Positions 1 to 7,563 of a DNA stretch of 64,000 bases are shown piece after piece. Each line of letters starts with the position of its first letter. Position 1 is the stretch's first letter. The DNA lies in contig NZ_FQXU01000005.1 of NCBI RefSeq assembly GCF_900130055.1, forward strand, positions 372,001-436,000, given 5' to 3'. The notes under the pieces were generated by a model. That model saw only the letters and a program-made list of their open reading frames with translations, ran no database searches and had not been told where the DNA came from. Source of the stretch: Clostridium intestinale DSM 6191. GTDB taxonomy: Bacteria > Bacillota > Clostridia > Clostridiales > Clostridiaceae. The translations under genes were made by a program, and so were the position numbers.

Positions 1-244
1 AGAAATTACAAATGGAGCAGGAAATACTGCCATAATAATAGCTTGGTTATCTAATCTAAATTCTATATTTGCAGTAATAGTTTCTATATTATTTGCAGGA
101 CTTACTCAAGGTGGAGCTTATATACAAACTGCATTTGGAATTCCTAATGCAGCGGCTTCAGTTATTCAAGCTCTTATACTATTTTGTGTTTTAGCTAGTG
201 AAATGTTTGTTAGATATAGAATAGACTTTAGGAGGGTGAAATAA
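1..244 (+). CDS. ABC transporter permease, C-terminal part (partial)
   Basis: An open frame enters from the left edge and ends at TAA 242-244. The roughly 80 visible residues are hydrophobic and end in a basic tail (RYRIDFRRVK). The stop overlaps the ATG of the next permease (TAATG), so the two are translationally coupled. In BmpA-type nucleoside uptake systems (B. subtilis NupNOPQ) two dissimilar permeases are encoded side by side, and this would be the first (NupP/YufP-like, COG4603). The family call rests mainly on the neighbour and on the membrane-type composition; the 5' part lies outside the window. Confidence 0.75.
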   Translation, partial: EITNGAGNTAIIIAWLSNLNSIFAVIVSILFAGLTQGGAYIQTAFGIPNAAASVIQALILFCVLASEMFVRYRIDFRRVK

Positions 245-1170
245 TGAATGTTCAATCATTTTTACATGCAGCGATAATTGCAGGAACACCTCTTTTATTA
301 GCTACCTTGGGAGAAATTTTATGTGAAAAAGTTGGTAACTTAAATCTTGGGGTAGAAGGTATGATGCTTTTAGGAGCTATATCTGGGTTTTTAATAGGAT
401 ATAAAACAGGAAATCCTATCTTTGCTCTTTTTGCAGCAGCAGGAGCAGGGGCGCTTGGCGGTTTAATTTATGCTGTTTTAACTGTTTCATTTAGAACTAA
501 CCAAGTTGTTACAGGTTTAACTTTAACTATATTTGGAACAGGGGTATCTTCATTACTTGGACAAAAGGCTGTAGGCCAGGTTGTGCCTGACAGTGTTAAA
601 AGCTTTTTTGCTGAAACAAAGATACCTGTATTAGGAGATATACCTTTTTTAGGGAATATATTATTTAATCATGATACCTTTATCTATATATCTTATGTAT
701 TAACTATAATGGTTGGAATTTATTTATACAAAACTAGGGTAGGTTTAAACTTAAGAGCAGTTGGAGAAAATCCAGGAGCAGCAGATGCTGTAAGTATAAA
801 TGTAAGTTTATATAAGTATGTTAACATACTTCTTGGAGGTGCTTTAGCTGGTCTTGGTGGAGCGTACCTTTCATTAGTATATGTTCCAGTATGGGCAGAC
901 AATATAACAGCAGGTAGAGGGTGGATAGCTGTAGCCTTAGTTATATTTGCTGCATGGAATCCATATAAGGCTCTACTTGGAGCATACTTATTTGGAGGAT
1001 TAGATATAGTAGGATTTAGAATAGCTAACCCTATAGTATCTTCATATGTTTTAAGTATGTTACCTTATGTGGTTACTATAGTAGTTCTAGTTATAATTTC
1101 AAGTAAAAAATCCAAAAAGAACTCACCACCTAAGTCTTTAAGTTTACCTTACTTTAGGGAAGAGAGATAA
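244..1170 (+). CDS. Nucleoside-type ABC transporter permease (NupQ/YufQ-like)
   Basis: 308 residues, almost entirely membrane-spanning. The N-terminal stretch with GEILCEKVGNLNLGVEGMML is the hallmark of the COG1079 permease family, which pairs with a COG4603 permease, an ATPase and a BmpA-like lipoprotein to import nucleosides or purines. Later motifs (LRAVGENPGAADAVSI and the GGALAGLGGAY turn) also fit the family. It starts at an ATG overlapping the stop of the upstream permease, with AGGAGGGTG as ribosome site. It is the last gene of its operon: a strong terminator follows at 1183. The exact substrate cannot be read from sequence. Confidence 0.88.
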   Translation: MNVQSFLHAAIIAGTPLLLATLGEILCEKVGNLNLGVEGMMLLGAISGFLIGYKTGNPIFALFAAAGAGALGGLIYAVLTVSFRTNQVVTGLTLTIFGTGVSSLLGQKAVGQVVPDSVKSFFAETKIPVLGDIPFLGNILFNHDTFIYISYVLTIMVGIYLYKTRVGLNLRAVGENPGAADAVSINVSLYKYVNILLGGALAGLGGAYLSLVYVPVWADNITAGRGWIAVALVIFAAWNPYKALLGAYLFGGLDIVGFRIANPIVSSYVLSMLPYVVTIVVLVIISSKKSKKNSPPKSLSLPYFREER

Positions 1171-1182
1171 TTAAAAGTTTAA

Positions 1183-1215
1183 GGCTATCACAAATTTGTG
1201 ATAGCCTTTTTTGTT
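1183..1215 (+). terminator. Rho-independent terminator after the permease operon
   Basis: AAGGCTATCACAAA and TTTGTGATAGCCTT form a perfect stem followed at once by a run of T. It ends the nucleoside transporter operon. The T-run leads directly into a TTGACA box (1214-1219) of the next gene. Confidence 0.9.
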
Positions 1216-1242
1216 GACAAATTAGTAGAGTTAGTTGAAAAT
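1214..1242 (+). promoter_or_regulatory. Possible sigma-A promoter for the EamA gene
   Basis: A perfect TTGACA (1214-1219) is followed after 17 bases by GAAAAT (1237-1242), a 4/6 match to TATAAT. A better-looking GATAAT at 1244-1249 lies 24 bases away, which is too far. Transcription would start near 1249, just before the GGGGG ribosome site. Confidence 0.35.
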
Positions 1243-1269
1243 GGATAATTAAGAATGGGGGTAATATTT

Positions 1270-2160
1270 TTGGATAAAAAAAGTAGTTTTAAATTAATAG
1301 GGGCTATGCTAATTTGGGGAAGTTTGGGCATATTCGTAAAAAATATACACCTTAGTTCTGTAGAGATTGCATTTTCAAGAGCTGTAGTTGGAAGTTTGTT
1401 TATTTTTATGATAAATAAATTTTATTTTAAAAAACCTATTATAGATTCGTTAAAAAGCAGTAATAAAAAATCAATTTTTATATTAATTATATTAGGTTTA
1501 CTTTTAGGACTAAACTGGGTATTTTTATTCCAGTCATATAAGTATACAACAGTTGGGAATGGAACTTTGATTTATTACTTGGCACCTGCATTTACTATTT
1601 TGCTTTCTCCTATAATAACTAAAGAAAAAATAAAACTTAAAAGTTTGGTTTCAGTATTTGTAGCTATATCAGGATTAGCATTGATATTAATCTCTAATGG
1701 AGAAACTTCTGGAGAATATAATCATATAAAAGGAATGCTTTTTGCATTAGCTGCTGCTATTGTATATGCTTTAATAGTTTTAATGAACAAGAAACTTAAT
1801 AACATAGATGATATTATTAGAACTTTAATACAAATGGCTTTAAGTATAGTTATTTTGCTTCCACTAGTAGTAACTAGAGGAAACTTTAAAGTTGAGAGTG
1901 GGTTGACTTTAGTTATACTGCTTTTTGTAGGAGTTGTACATACTGGGATTGCGTACATGCTGTACTTCTCAAGTTTTAAAGATGTAGCTACAGATAAAAT
2001 AGTAGTATTAAGTTATATTGATCCTGTTTCTTCGGTGATTTTTGGAGCACTTTTCTTAAGTGAAAGAATAAGCATAAACACTGTAATAGGAGGAATACTA
2101 ATTCTAGGTAGTAGCTTTATAAGTAATTATCCTGGAAGGAGTGGTAAGGTTGAAGCATAA
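1270..2160 (+). CDS. EamA/DMT-family transporter
   Basis: About 296 residues with ten predicted membrane helices arranged as two EamA repeats (residues about 1-140 and 150-290). Typical features are the start LIGAMLIWGSLGIFVKNI, the TLIYYLAPAFTILLSP helix, and the end-of-repeat pattern (YIDPVSSVIFGALFLSERI). The family exports amino acids or other metabolites; no substrate can be assigned. An ATG exists at 1255, but its G begins the GGGGG that should be the ribosome site (1257-1261), so TTG 1270, eight bases downstream, is the better start. A very small gene overlaps the 3' end. Confidence 0.87.
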   Translation: MDKKSSFKLIGAMLIWGSLGIFVKNIHLSSVEIAFSRAVVGSLFIFMINKFYFKKPIIDSLKSSNKKSIFILIILGLLLGLNWVFLFQSYKYTTVGNGTLIYYLAPAFTILLSPIITKEKIKLKSLVSVFVAISGLALILISNGETSGEYNHIKGMLFALAAAIVYALIVLMNKKLNNIDDIIRTLIQMALSIVILLPLVVTRGNFKVESGLTLVILLFVGVVHTGIAYMLYFSSFKDVATDKIVVLSYIDPVSSVIFGALFLSERISINTVIGGILILGSSFISNYPGRSGKVEA

Positions 2161-2275
2161 AGTGTATGAAGGTAGCAATAGTGAAGGTGTTAAGTGGGTA
2201 AGAGTAGGTAATTTTACAAAAAATGCAGTGGAAGAATTTGAAAAAGATTTAGCAGCAAATAAAAATAAGAAATAG
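2150..2275 (+). CDS. Small hypothetical protein (41 aa), coupled to the EamA gene
   Basis: A 41-codon frame begins at TTG 2150, inside the last codons of the transporter gene, with GGAAGGAGTGG (2135-2144) as a strong ribosome site at good distance. The product starts LKHKVYEGSNSEGVKW and ends in a Lys/Asn-rich tail. It is charged, has no membrane segment, and matches no family I recognise. A clean terminator follows directly. The ribosome site, the tight overlap and the terminator argue that it is a real coupled gene; its short length and TTG start keep confidence moderate. Confidence 0.55.
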   Translation: MKHKVYEGSNSEGVKWVRVGNFTKNAVEEFEKDLAANKNKK

Positions 2276-2276
2276 G

Positions 2277-2322
2277 AAAAAGCTTGAGTTTTGTTAATCA
2301 AAACAAAACTCAAGCTTTTTCT
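2277..2322 (+). terminator. Rho-independent terminator after the EamA operon
   Basis: AAAAAGCTTGAGTTTTGTT pairs with AACAAAACTCAAGCTTTTT around a six-base loop. The A-run on one side and T-run on the other make it usable in both directions. Confidence 0.9.
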
Positions 2323-2355
2323 ATAATAAAGTAATAAATTGCTATTTAAAAAATA

Positions 2356-2384
2356 TTGATTTTAAGGTAATCATAACATATAAT
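2356..2384 (+). promoter_or_regulatory. Sigma-A promoter of the queT riboswitch transcript
   Basis: TTGATT (2356-2361), a 17-base spacer and a perfect TATAAT (2379-2384). Expected start near 2391, about 14 bases before the first aptamer stem. It is one of the clearest housekeeping promoters in the window. Confidence 0.75.
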
Positions 2385-2400
2385 AGGAAAGTAAACTTAA

Positions 2401-2541
2401 CAAAGGCAGTTCGGAAGCCTCCTGCCTTAAAACAAAACTACGGCATTAATACATTAAGTTGTACATGTAGTAGGAGATTTATCTCTCCTATTTATTTTTG
2501 TTGACTTAAAGCCGTAGAATTATATTTCTACGGTTTTTTTT
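2401..2541 (+). promoter_or_regulatory. Putative preQ1 riboswitch with transcription attenuator
   Basis: Seen: stem GGCAG (2405-2409)/CTGCC (2422-2426); a loop starting TTC, as in preQ1-I aptamers; an A-rich tail (2427-2440); and GGC (2442-2444), which can pair with loop GCC (2417-2419) as the pseudoknot helix. The tail CTACGGC (2438-2444) is the exact complement of GCCGTAG (2511-2517), and that same segment forms a terminator stem (2512-2519 with 2526-2533) followed by eight T. Between them lie two nested stems (TTAAGT/ACTTAA and TAGGAGA/TCTCCTA). Inference: ligand binding locks GGC in the pseudoknot, frees GCCGTAG and terminates transcription, an OFF switch. The gene behind is queT-like, as expected. 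The exact class (preQ1-I or another) is not certain. Confidence 0.65.
2511..2541 (+). terminator. Attenuator hairpin of the queT leader
   Basis: CCGTAGAA pairs with TTCTACGG across a six-base loop, followed by TTTTTTTT. Its 5' arm is the same segment that pairs with CTACGGC at 2438, so terminator and antiterminator exclude each other. Confidence 0.85.
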
Positions 2542-2582
2542 ATTAATTACCAGGCTTTCAAAATAATTTTTTGGAGGAAAGT

Positions 2583-3089
2583 ATGAAAACAAGAAGAATA
2601 GTATTTTCAGCACTTATAGCAGCACTATATGCAGCACTAACTTATTTTTTAGCACCAATTAGTTATGGACCTATACAATTTAGAGTATCGGAAATTATGG
2701 TGTTACTAGTTTTATTGGATCCATTTTATATAGGAGGGTTAACTTTAGGGTGTTTTTTAGCTAATCTTTTAGGACCATATGGAATGATGGATATAGTAGT
2801 TGGAACTTTAGCAACCTTTATATCTTTAGTACTTATGAGTTATACAATGAGATTCATAAAAAAACCAACTTTAGCTACAGTTATTGCATCTTTGTGGCCG
2901 ACTATCATTAATGGTGTTATGATAGGGTACATGTTGTATTACGTTGCTCAGTTTCCTTTACTATTAACGATGTTCCAAGTCGGGTTAGGTGAGTTTGTAG
3001 TTGTAACTTTAGTAGGAGTCCCTCTGTTTTCTTATCTTAAAAAATCAGGAATACTTAAGGGAATTACAAGTAACTATAAAGTAAGTTAA
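2583..3089 (+). CDS. queT: QueT-family queuosine-precursor transporter
   Basis: 168 residues, nearly all hydrophobic, with about five or six membrane helices. The start MKTRRIVFSALIAALYAALT, the GPIQFRVSE motif (residues about 28-36) and the LGCFLANLLGPYG stretch are typical of the QueT family (COG4708), the substrate-binding component of energy-coupling-factor type importers for preQ1-like queuosine precursors. Start: GGAGG at 2573-2577 serves ATG 2583; the TTG at 2571 overlaps the ribosome site and is not used. The riboswitch-like leader upstream supports the substrate assignment. Confidence 0.88.
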   Translation: MKTRRIVFSALIAALYAALTYFLAPISYGPIQFRVSEIMVLLVLLDPFYIGGLTLGCFLANLLGPYGMMDIVVGTLATFISLVLMSYTMRFIKKPTLATVIASLWPTIINGVMIGYMLYYVAQFPLLLTMFQVGLGEFVVVTLVGVPLFSYLKKSGILKGITSNYKVS

Positions 3090-3108
3090 TAATTCTAAGA
3101 TAAAAGTG

Positions 3109-3197
3109 GACAGTTGACAGATGAGAAATTTCAGATGTTAACTGTCTATTTTCAGTTCTCATTTAATTCTCAAATTTCAACTTTCAGTTCTCAACTA
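3109..3197. repeat. Imperfect palindrome of the GAGAGTTGA-type dispersed repeat
   Basis: A 15-base imperfect stem (3109-3123 with 3132-3146, two mismatches and one wobble) is followed by a stretch which on the minus strand reads AGTTGAGAACTGAAAGTTGA and similar. Related arms occur near 21.5, 44.8 and 62.5 kb. The first hairpin may also slow or end transcription of queT, but it lacks a T-run. Confidence 0.5.
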
Positions 3198-3205
3198 AAA
3201 AAGTC

Positions 3206-3234
3206 AGGACAAATAAAAAAAATGGTGTTATAAT
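3206..3234 (+). promoter_or_regulatory. Likely sigma-A promoter of the ttcA-like gene
   Basis: AGGACA (3206-3211), a 17-base spacer, and TATAAT (3229-3234) with an upstream TG in extended -10 position (TGTTATAAT). Transcription would begin near 3241. Confidence 0.5.
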
Positions 3235-3277
3235 AACAAAAGATTAGAACCGTTATAAAAATAAAGAGGTGAAAAAC

Positions 3278-4144
3278 TTGAGTAAAACAGCAGGAGAAGG
3301 TTGTGAAATATTAGTACCTTTTAATGAAAGAAAACCACTAGATGAAATAGAAAGAAGTTTAATTAAGAAATATAGAAAAAAGATTTGGACTAAGTTTATA
3401 AAGGCAGTAAAGGATTATAAGCTTGTTGAAGAGGGAGATAAGATAGCAGTAGCCATATCAGGAGGCAAGGATTCTATGCTTATGGCAAAGCTTTTTCAAG
3501 AGCTTAAGAAACATGGTCAAGTTAATTTTGAACTTGAGTTTATAGCTATGGACCCAGGGTACCATGAAAATATAAAAGAACTTTTAATAGATAACTGTAA
3601 ACATCTAAACATACCTGTACAGATATATGAATCAGGAATTTTTGATGTTGTAGATAAAATAGCACAAGAATATCCATGTTATATGTGCGCTAGGATGAGA
3701 AGAGGATCTTTATATTCAAAAGCACAGGAACTTGGTTGCAATAAGCTTGCTTTAGGTCATCATTTTAATGATGTTATAGAAACAACTATGCTAAATGTTT
3801 TATATGCAGGGAATTTTAAAACTATGTTACCTAAACTTAAGGCTAAAAACTTCGAAGGAATTGAACTTATTAGACCCATGTATTACATAGAAGAACAGTC
3901 TATACAAAGCTTTACTCAAAGTTCAGGAATATGGCCTCTTAACTGTGCATGTATGGTTGCAGCTAAAAAGACAGGTAATAAGAGATATGAAATAAAAGAA
4001 CTTATAGAAAACTTAAAGAAGAATTTTGAAAATGTTGATAAATCAATATTTAAAGCAGCAGAAAATGTAGCTATGGATTCCATATTAGGATGGGAAAAAG
4101 GTGGAGTTAAACATAGTTTTCTAGATGCTTTTGAAGAGGAATAA
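3278..4144 (+). CDS. TtcA-family tRNA 2-thiolation protein (PP-loop ATPase)
   Basis: About 288 residues. The PP-loop AISGGKDSMLM (about residue 62) binds ATP. A CxxC (YPCYMCARMRRG) and a later Cys pair (LNCACM) match the cysteines with which TtcA-type enzymes hold an iron-sulfur cluster and pass sulfur to tRNA cytidine 32. LALGHHFNDVIETTMLN is the family's second signature. Start: GAGGTG (3266-3271) is the ribosome site, so TTG 3278 is more likely than the GTG at 3269 inside it. The family also includes related thiolases of other specificity, so the tRNA position is by family only. Confidence 0.82.
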   Translation: MSKTAGEGCEILVPFNERKPLDEIERSLIKKYRKKIWTKFIKAVKDYKLVEEGDKIAVAISGGKDSMLMAKLFQELKKHGQVNFELEFIAMDPGYHENIKELLIDNCKHLNIPVQIYESGIFDVVDKIAQEYPCYMCARMRRGSLYSKAQELGCNKLALGHHFNDVIETTMLNVLYAGNFKTMLPKLKAKNFEGIELIRPMYYIEEQSIQSFTQSSGIWPLNCACMVAAKKTGNKRYEIKELIENLKKNFENVDKSIFKAAENVAMDSILGWEKGGVKHSFLDAFEEE

Positions 4145-4238
4145 ATAATTATTTAAGAAAATTTAAAATTTTTCTTTTAATATTTAGATATTACGGTTAA
4201 AATGAAAAGAGTACCATTTTTATATAAGGAGGTGACTT

Positions 4239-4273
4239 CTCATACTTGCTAGTATATAGCTAGTTAAGATGAG
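4239..4273 (+). promoter_or_regulatory. Inverted repeat over the ribosome site of the DUF1292 gene
   Basis: A 35-base imperfect inverted repeat with arms CTCAT...CTAG and CTAG...ATGAG is centred on TATA. Its 3' arm runs into the GAGGAA ribosome site (4271-4276) of the ATG at 4282. A second, unused ribosome-like AAGGAGGTGA lies just upstream (4226-4234). It could be an operator or an RNA hairpin that hides the ribosome site. No regulator is identified. Confidence 0.4.
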
Positions 4274-4281
4274 GAATTAAT

Positions 4282-4674
4282 ATGACAGATAAAGAATTAA
4301 ATAATGGCTGTGAATGCGGCTGCGAAGGTGAAGAAAAAGAAAGCTGTGGATGTGGACACGACCACGAACACCATCATCATGATCACGACCATGAATGTGG
4401 ATGCGGACATGACCATGATCATGAAGAAGGAGAAACTCTAGTAGTTGATTTTGAAGATGAAAATGGAAATATAGTATCATTTGATGTTGTAGATAGCTTT
4501 GAATATACAGGTAGTGAGGAATCTTTAAAGAATAATGTGTATGCATTAATTCAAGATCCAAATGATGATTCAGTTTTCTTAATGAAAGCAGATACAGATG
4601 AATCTCTGATCCCTGTAGAAGATGAAAATGAATTCGAGATAGTATCAAAATTCTATCAAGATGAATTAGCTTAA
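4282..4674 (+). CDS. DUF1292 protein with Cys/His-rich N-terminus
   Basis: 130 residues. Residues about 9-50 are packed with CxC, HDH and HHHH clusters and acidic residues, a likely metal-binding region. Residues about 52-130 are a DUF1292 domain (ETLVVDFEDENGNIVSF start, ENEFEIVSKFYQDEL end), a YrzB-like fold of unknown function widespread in Firmicutes. Usual DUF1292 proteins are about 85-110 residues; here the extra length is the metal-like segment. It stands alone between a TtcA-type and an aminotransferase gene, with a terminator behind it. Metal binding is inferred from composition only. Confidence 0.85.
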   Translation: MTDKELNNGCECGCEGEEKESCGCGHDHEHHHHDHDHECGCGHDHDHEEGETLVVDFEDENGNIVSFDVVDSFEYTGSEESLKNNVYALIQDPNDDSVFLMKADTDESLIPVEDENEFEIVSKFYQDELA

Positions 4675-4684
4675 GATTTTTTTT

Positions 4685-4723
4685 AGGTGCATAATACATA
4701 TAATTTGTATTGTGCACCTTTTA
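4685..4723 (+). terminator. Rho-independent terminator after the DUF1292 gene
   Basis: AGGTGCATAATACA pairs with TTGTATTGTGCACCT (one mismatch or bulge) and is followed by TTTATTTT. Confidence 0.85.
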
Positions 4724-4779
4724 TTTTAACAATTAAGAGCTATAATATATCTAAAACTAATATTTAGGAGTTGATACAC

Positions 4780-5598
4780 ATGCCTTGTTTACATGAATAT
4801 TTTATAGAAAATAATTTAAAGAAATTATCAAAAGATTTTGAAGAACCAAAAGGAACTATAATATATGAAGTTTTAAGAATAATTGATGGAGTTCCTCTTT
4901 TTTTAGAAAATCATTTAGAAAGAATGAATAACTCATTTAAAATAATAGATAGGGTAAATCCATATAAGGATGAGGAGATAAAAAACTCTATAATAGAACT
5001 TTCAAAAACTAATAAAGTTAAAGATGGAAATGTAAAAATAACAATAGAGGTTACAGAAGATAACAAACTTAAGATATTTTTTATACCTCATAGTTATCCT
5101 GCAGAAGAACAATATTTAAGAGGCGTTAAAACTATATTGTATTTTGGAGAAAGAACAAATCCTAATGCAAAAATAGTTAATGATAGCTTTAGGGATTTAG
5201 TTAATAAAGAAATAAAAGAAAACAATGCTTATGAAGCTATATTAGTGGATAGAAACGGAGATATAACTGAAGGAAGCAGATCTAACATCTTTATGGTAAA
5301 AAACAATACTATTATAACATCACCTCTTGAAGCTGTACTTCCGGGAGTTACTAGAGGAGAAATCATAGAGCTATGCCTCGAAAACAATATAGATTTTAAA
5401 GAAGAAAAAGTTAATTATAAAGACTTAGATAAATTAGATGGACTATTTATAACAGGTACATCTCCTAAAATTTTACCAATTACTTCGGTTAATGATAGAA
5501 TATTTAATTCAAATGTTAATGAGATTATAAAGGTTTTGATAAAAACATACGATGATAAGATAAATACTTATGTTAATACAAATAAAAGTAATTTATAA
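4780..5598 (+). CDS. Class IV (branched-chain/D-amino acid type) aminotransferase
   Basis: 272 residues with the fold-type IV PLP-enzyme pattern: GTIIYEVLRIIDGVPLFLENHLERM at the start, the likely PLP lysine in NPNAKIVN (about residue 130), the EGSRSNIF motif, and LPGVTRGEIIELC binding the cofactor phosphate. Family members are branched-chain or D-amino acid aminotransferases or aminodeoxychorismate lyase (PabC); the sequence alone does not decide. Start: TTAGGAG (4764-4770) fits ATG 4780 better than the adjacent TTG 4771. It precedes the chemotaxis operon but seems unrelated to it. Confidence 0.82.
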   Translation: MPCLHEYFIENNLKKLSKDFEEPKGTIIYEVLRIIDGVPLFLENHLERMNNSFKIIDRVNPYKDEEIKNSIIELSKTNKVKDGNVKITIEVTEDNKLKIFFIPHSYPAEEQYLRGVKTILYFGERTNPNAKIVNDSFRDLVNKEIKENNAYEAILVDRNGDITEGSRSNIFMVKNNTIITSPLEAVLPGVTRGEIIELCLENNIDFKEEKVNYKDLDKLDGLFITGTSPKILPITSVNDRIFNSNVNEIIKVLIKTYDDKINTYVNTNKSNL

Positions 5599-5620
5599 AT
5601 TTAGCTAATTATGGTATACT
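5592..5620 (+). promoter_or_regulatory. Possible promoter of the chemotaxis operon
   Basis: TTTATA (5592-5597), a 17-base spacer and TATACT (5615-5620) with an upstream TG (extended -10). The -35 overlaps the stop of the aminotransferase gene. The start would lie near 5628, just ahead of the GGGG ribosome site at 5634. No sigma-28 motif is visible here. Confidence 0.4.
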
Positions 5621-5644
5621 TGTCTTGTTGAAAGGGGTATGTTT

Positions 5645-7552
5645 ATGGAGAGAATTGTAATAAAAAGTGATACTTTGGAAAATGCTTTAAAGGAAGCTTG
5701 CGACGAATTAAATTTACCTATAGAACGATTAAGTTATAGAATACTTAATGAAAAAAAAGGTTTGTTTAAAAAGAGTATAGAGCTTGAAGTAACACCAAAG
5801 GAAATCATAGATGATAAGGGATATGTTTCTATTATTGACGGAAAGTTTTTAATAGAGAATCCTAAAAATGAAAAAAAACCAGCACTAATAAACATACCAG
5901 AAACCATAGAATTTTTTGTAGATGAGGAAAGAGTTTTTAATAAAATAAAAGTTTTAGAAGAAAACAACTTAGACTATCATATAGAAAAAAAAGAAGCTAA
6001 AAGAAATTTAAATATAGAAACCTCAGATGATAATATGAAAGCTAATTTATGGATTACTTATGAACCAGAGATTAATTACTCTATTAAAGATTGTGAAAGA
6101 ACTTATAACATAGATATTGAAATTGTTGAAAAAGAAAAAAATTACCCACCTAAATTTACTAAAGAAGAAATAAAAGACGCTTTAAAAAGTAATGGAATAA
6201 ACTTTGGTATAAAAGAGGATGTAATAGAAGAACTTACAAAGAAAGAAATAGTAGAAGGAATAACAGTAGCAGAAGGATTAAAGCCTATTGATGATGTGGG
6301 AGATAGGATTAATATATTTTTTGCTGAAGAGACTAAGTCAAAAGAGCATGGAGATTTAGATAAAGTAGATTATAGAAATTTTTATGATATAGCAAATATT
6401 GAAGCTAATCAGCCCTTAGGAGAGATAATACAGGGATCAGAAGGAAAAGATGGCATTGATATCTTTGGGAAAGCAAAAAAAAGAAAAACATTTAATAAAA
6501 TTAACTTAAAAGCTGGAGAAGGCTGCTACATTAAAGATAATAAAGTATATTCATCTACTGATGGAAGACCTTGCGTTAAAGGTGGAGTCTTTTACGTTTA
6601 TAAAGTTTTTAATCAAGATGTTGATGTAGATGTGAAAAGTGGCAATATACATTTTATTGGAGATGTTCATGTAAGGGGGAACATAAAAGATGGAATGACT
6701 GTTAGTGCAGGAAATACATTAATAGTTGAAAAAAATGTTGAAGGAGCCTTTTTAACTTCAAAGGGAGAGATGACCTTAAAAGGAACTGTAATAAGAGGAC
6801 GAGTCATTGCAGGAGGAGATAACACTCTAGCAATGAATGAAGTGTACTTATATAAGGGAATAAGAGAGGATTTATCTGAATTAATAGATGTTATAACCCA
6901 AATAAAAGAAAGAAATTTAAATGTTGGAAGCGTTAGAGATGGTGAAATAATACTTACACTTCTAGAAAGTAAATTTAAAACATTATCTAGTAAGGGAAGA
7001 ATACTATTAGTAAACCAAAGCATAAATGGAGAAGAAAATGAAAAAATAAAACAACTACTGAAAACTAAACTTTTTTCTCTAGGCGTTAGCGAAATAAAAA
7101 GTTATAATGAATTATATGAAATTATAGAGTTATTAGATAATAGAATTAAAAGCTTAAGTTCAGAACTAAAGCTTCCTGTAAACTTATATATAAACTACAC
7201 TCAAGATTCTAATATAGAATCTTCTGGGGATATAATATTTACAGGGAAAGGCGCTTATCTATCTAATATATCCGCTCAAGGCAGTATATATTTTAAAAAT
7301 AACAATTCTGTTATAAGGGGAGGGTCATTAAAAGCGCAGAATGAAATAAAATGCAAGATAGTTGGTTCAGAAGGCGGAGGAAAAACAACATTAATAACCA
7401 GCAAAACTGGACATATATATGCTGATGTTGTATACATGGGAACAAAATTTATATTTGGAAAAAGAGAGTATGTTATTGATGCGCCGTGTAAAAATGTACA
7501 CGGATATTTAGATCAATATGGAGATGTTAATATTGATAAGTTTGTATTATAG
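5645..7552 (+). CDS. FapA/DUF342-family protein with Jag-N-like head
   Basis: 635 residues. Residues about 1-50 look like the Jag N-terminal domain (KSDTLENALKEACDELNL, then KKGLFKKSIELEV; Jag proteins have a similar basic Gly-Leu-Phe turn). The rest is the DUF342/FapA region: a mixed head domain and then, from about residue 290, short beta repeats with SGNIHFIGDVHVRGNIKDG and later SSGDIIFTGKGAYLSN, typical of right-handed beta-helix scaffolds. FapA-like proteins are often coded beside flagellar or chemotaxis genes; a role in assembly or localisation is suspected but not established. It is the first gene of the che operon. ATG 5645 is preferred because ATG 5639 touches the GGGG. Confidence 0.8.
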   Translation: MERIVIKSDTLENALKEACDELNLPIERLSYRILNEKKGLFKKSIELEVTPKEIIDDKGYVSIIDGKFLIENPKNEKKPALINIPETIEFFVDEERVFNKIKVLEENNLDYHIEKKEAKRNLNIETSDDNMKANLWITYEPEINYSIKDCERTYNIDIEIVEKEKNYPPKFTKEEIKDALKSNGINFGIKEDVIEELTKKEIVEGITVAEGLKPIDDVGDRINIFFAEETKSKEHGDLDKVDYRNFYDIANIEANQPLGEIIQGSEGKDGIDIFGKAKKRKTFNKINLKAGEGCYIKDNKVYSSTDGRPCVKGGVFYVYKVFNQDVDVDVKSGNIHFIGDVHVRGNIKDGMTVSAGNTLIVEKNVEGAFLTSKGEMTLKGTVIRGRVIAGGDNTLAMNEVYLYKGIREDLSELIDVITQIKERNLNVGSVRDGEIILTLLESKFKTLSSKGRILLVNQSINGEENEKIKQLLKTKLFSLGVSEIKSYNELYEIIELLDNRIKSLSSELKLPVNLYINYTQDSNIESSGDIIFTGKGAYLSNISAQGSIYFKNNNSVIRGGSLKAQNEIKCKIVGSEGGGKTTLITSKTGHIYADVVYMGTKFIFGKREYVIDAPCKNVHGYLDQYGDVNIDKFVL

Positions 7553-7563
7553 GAGGAATTGCT

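Noticed and set aside
1255-1269. ATG 1255 as start of the EamA gene
   Set aside because: The GGGGG overlapping it is the only ribosome site and correctly serves TTG 1270.
4277-4717. Long minus-strand frame opposite the DUF1292 gene
   Set aside because: Its His/Leu-rich product is only the mirror of the Asp/His/Glu codons of the real gene; it has no ribosome site and runs through the terminator.
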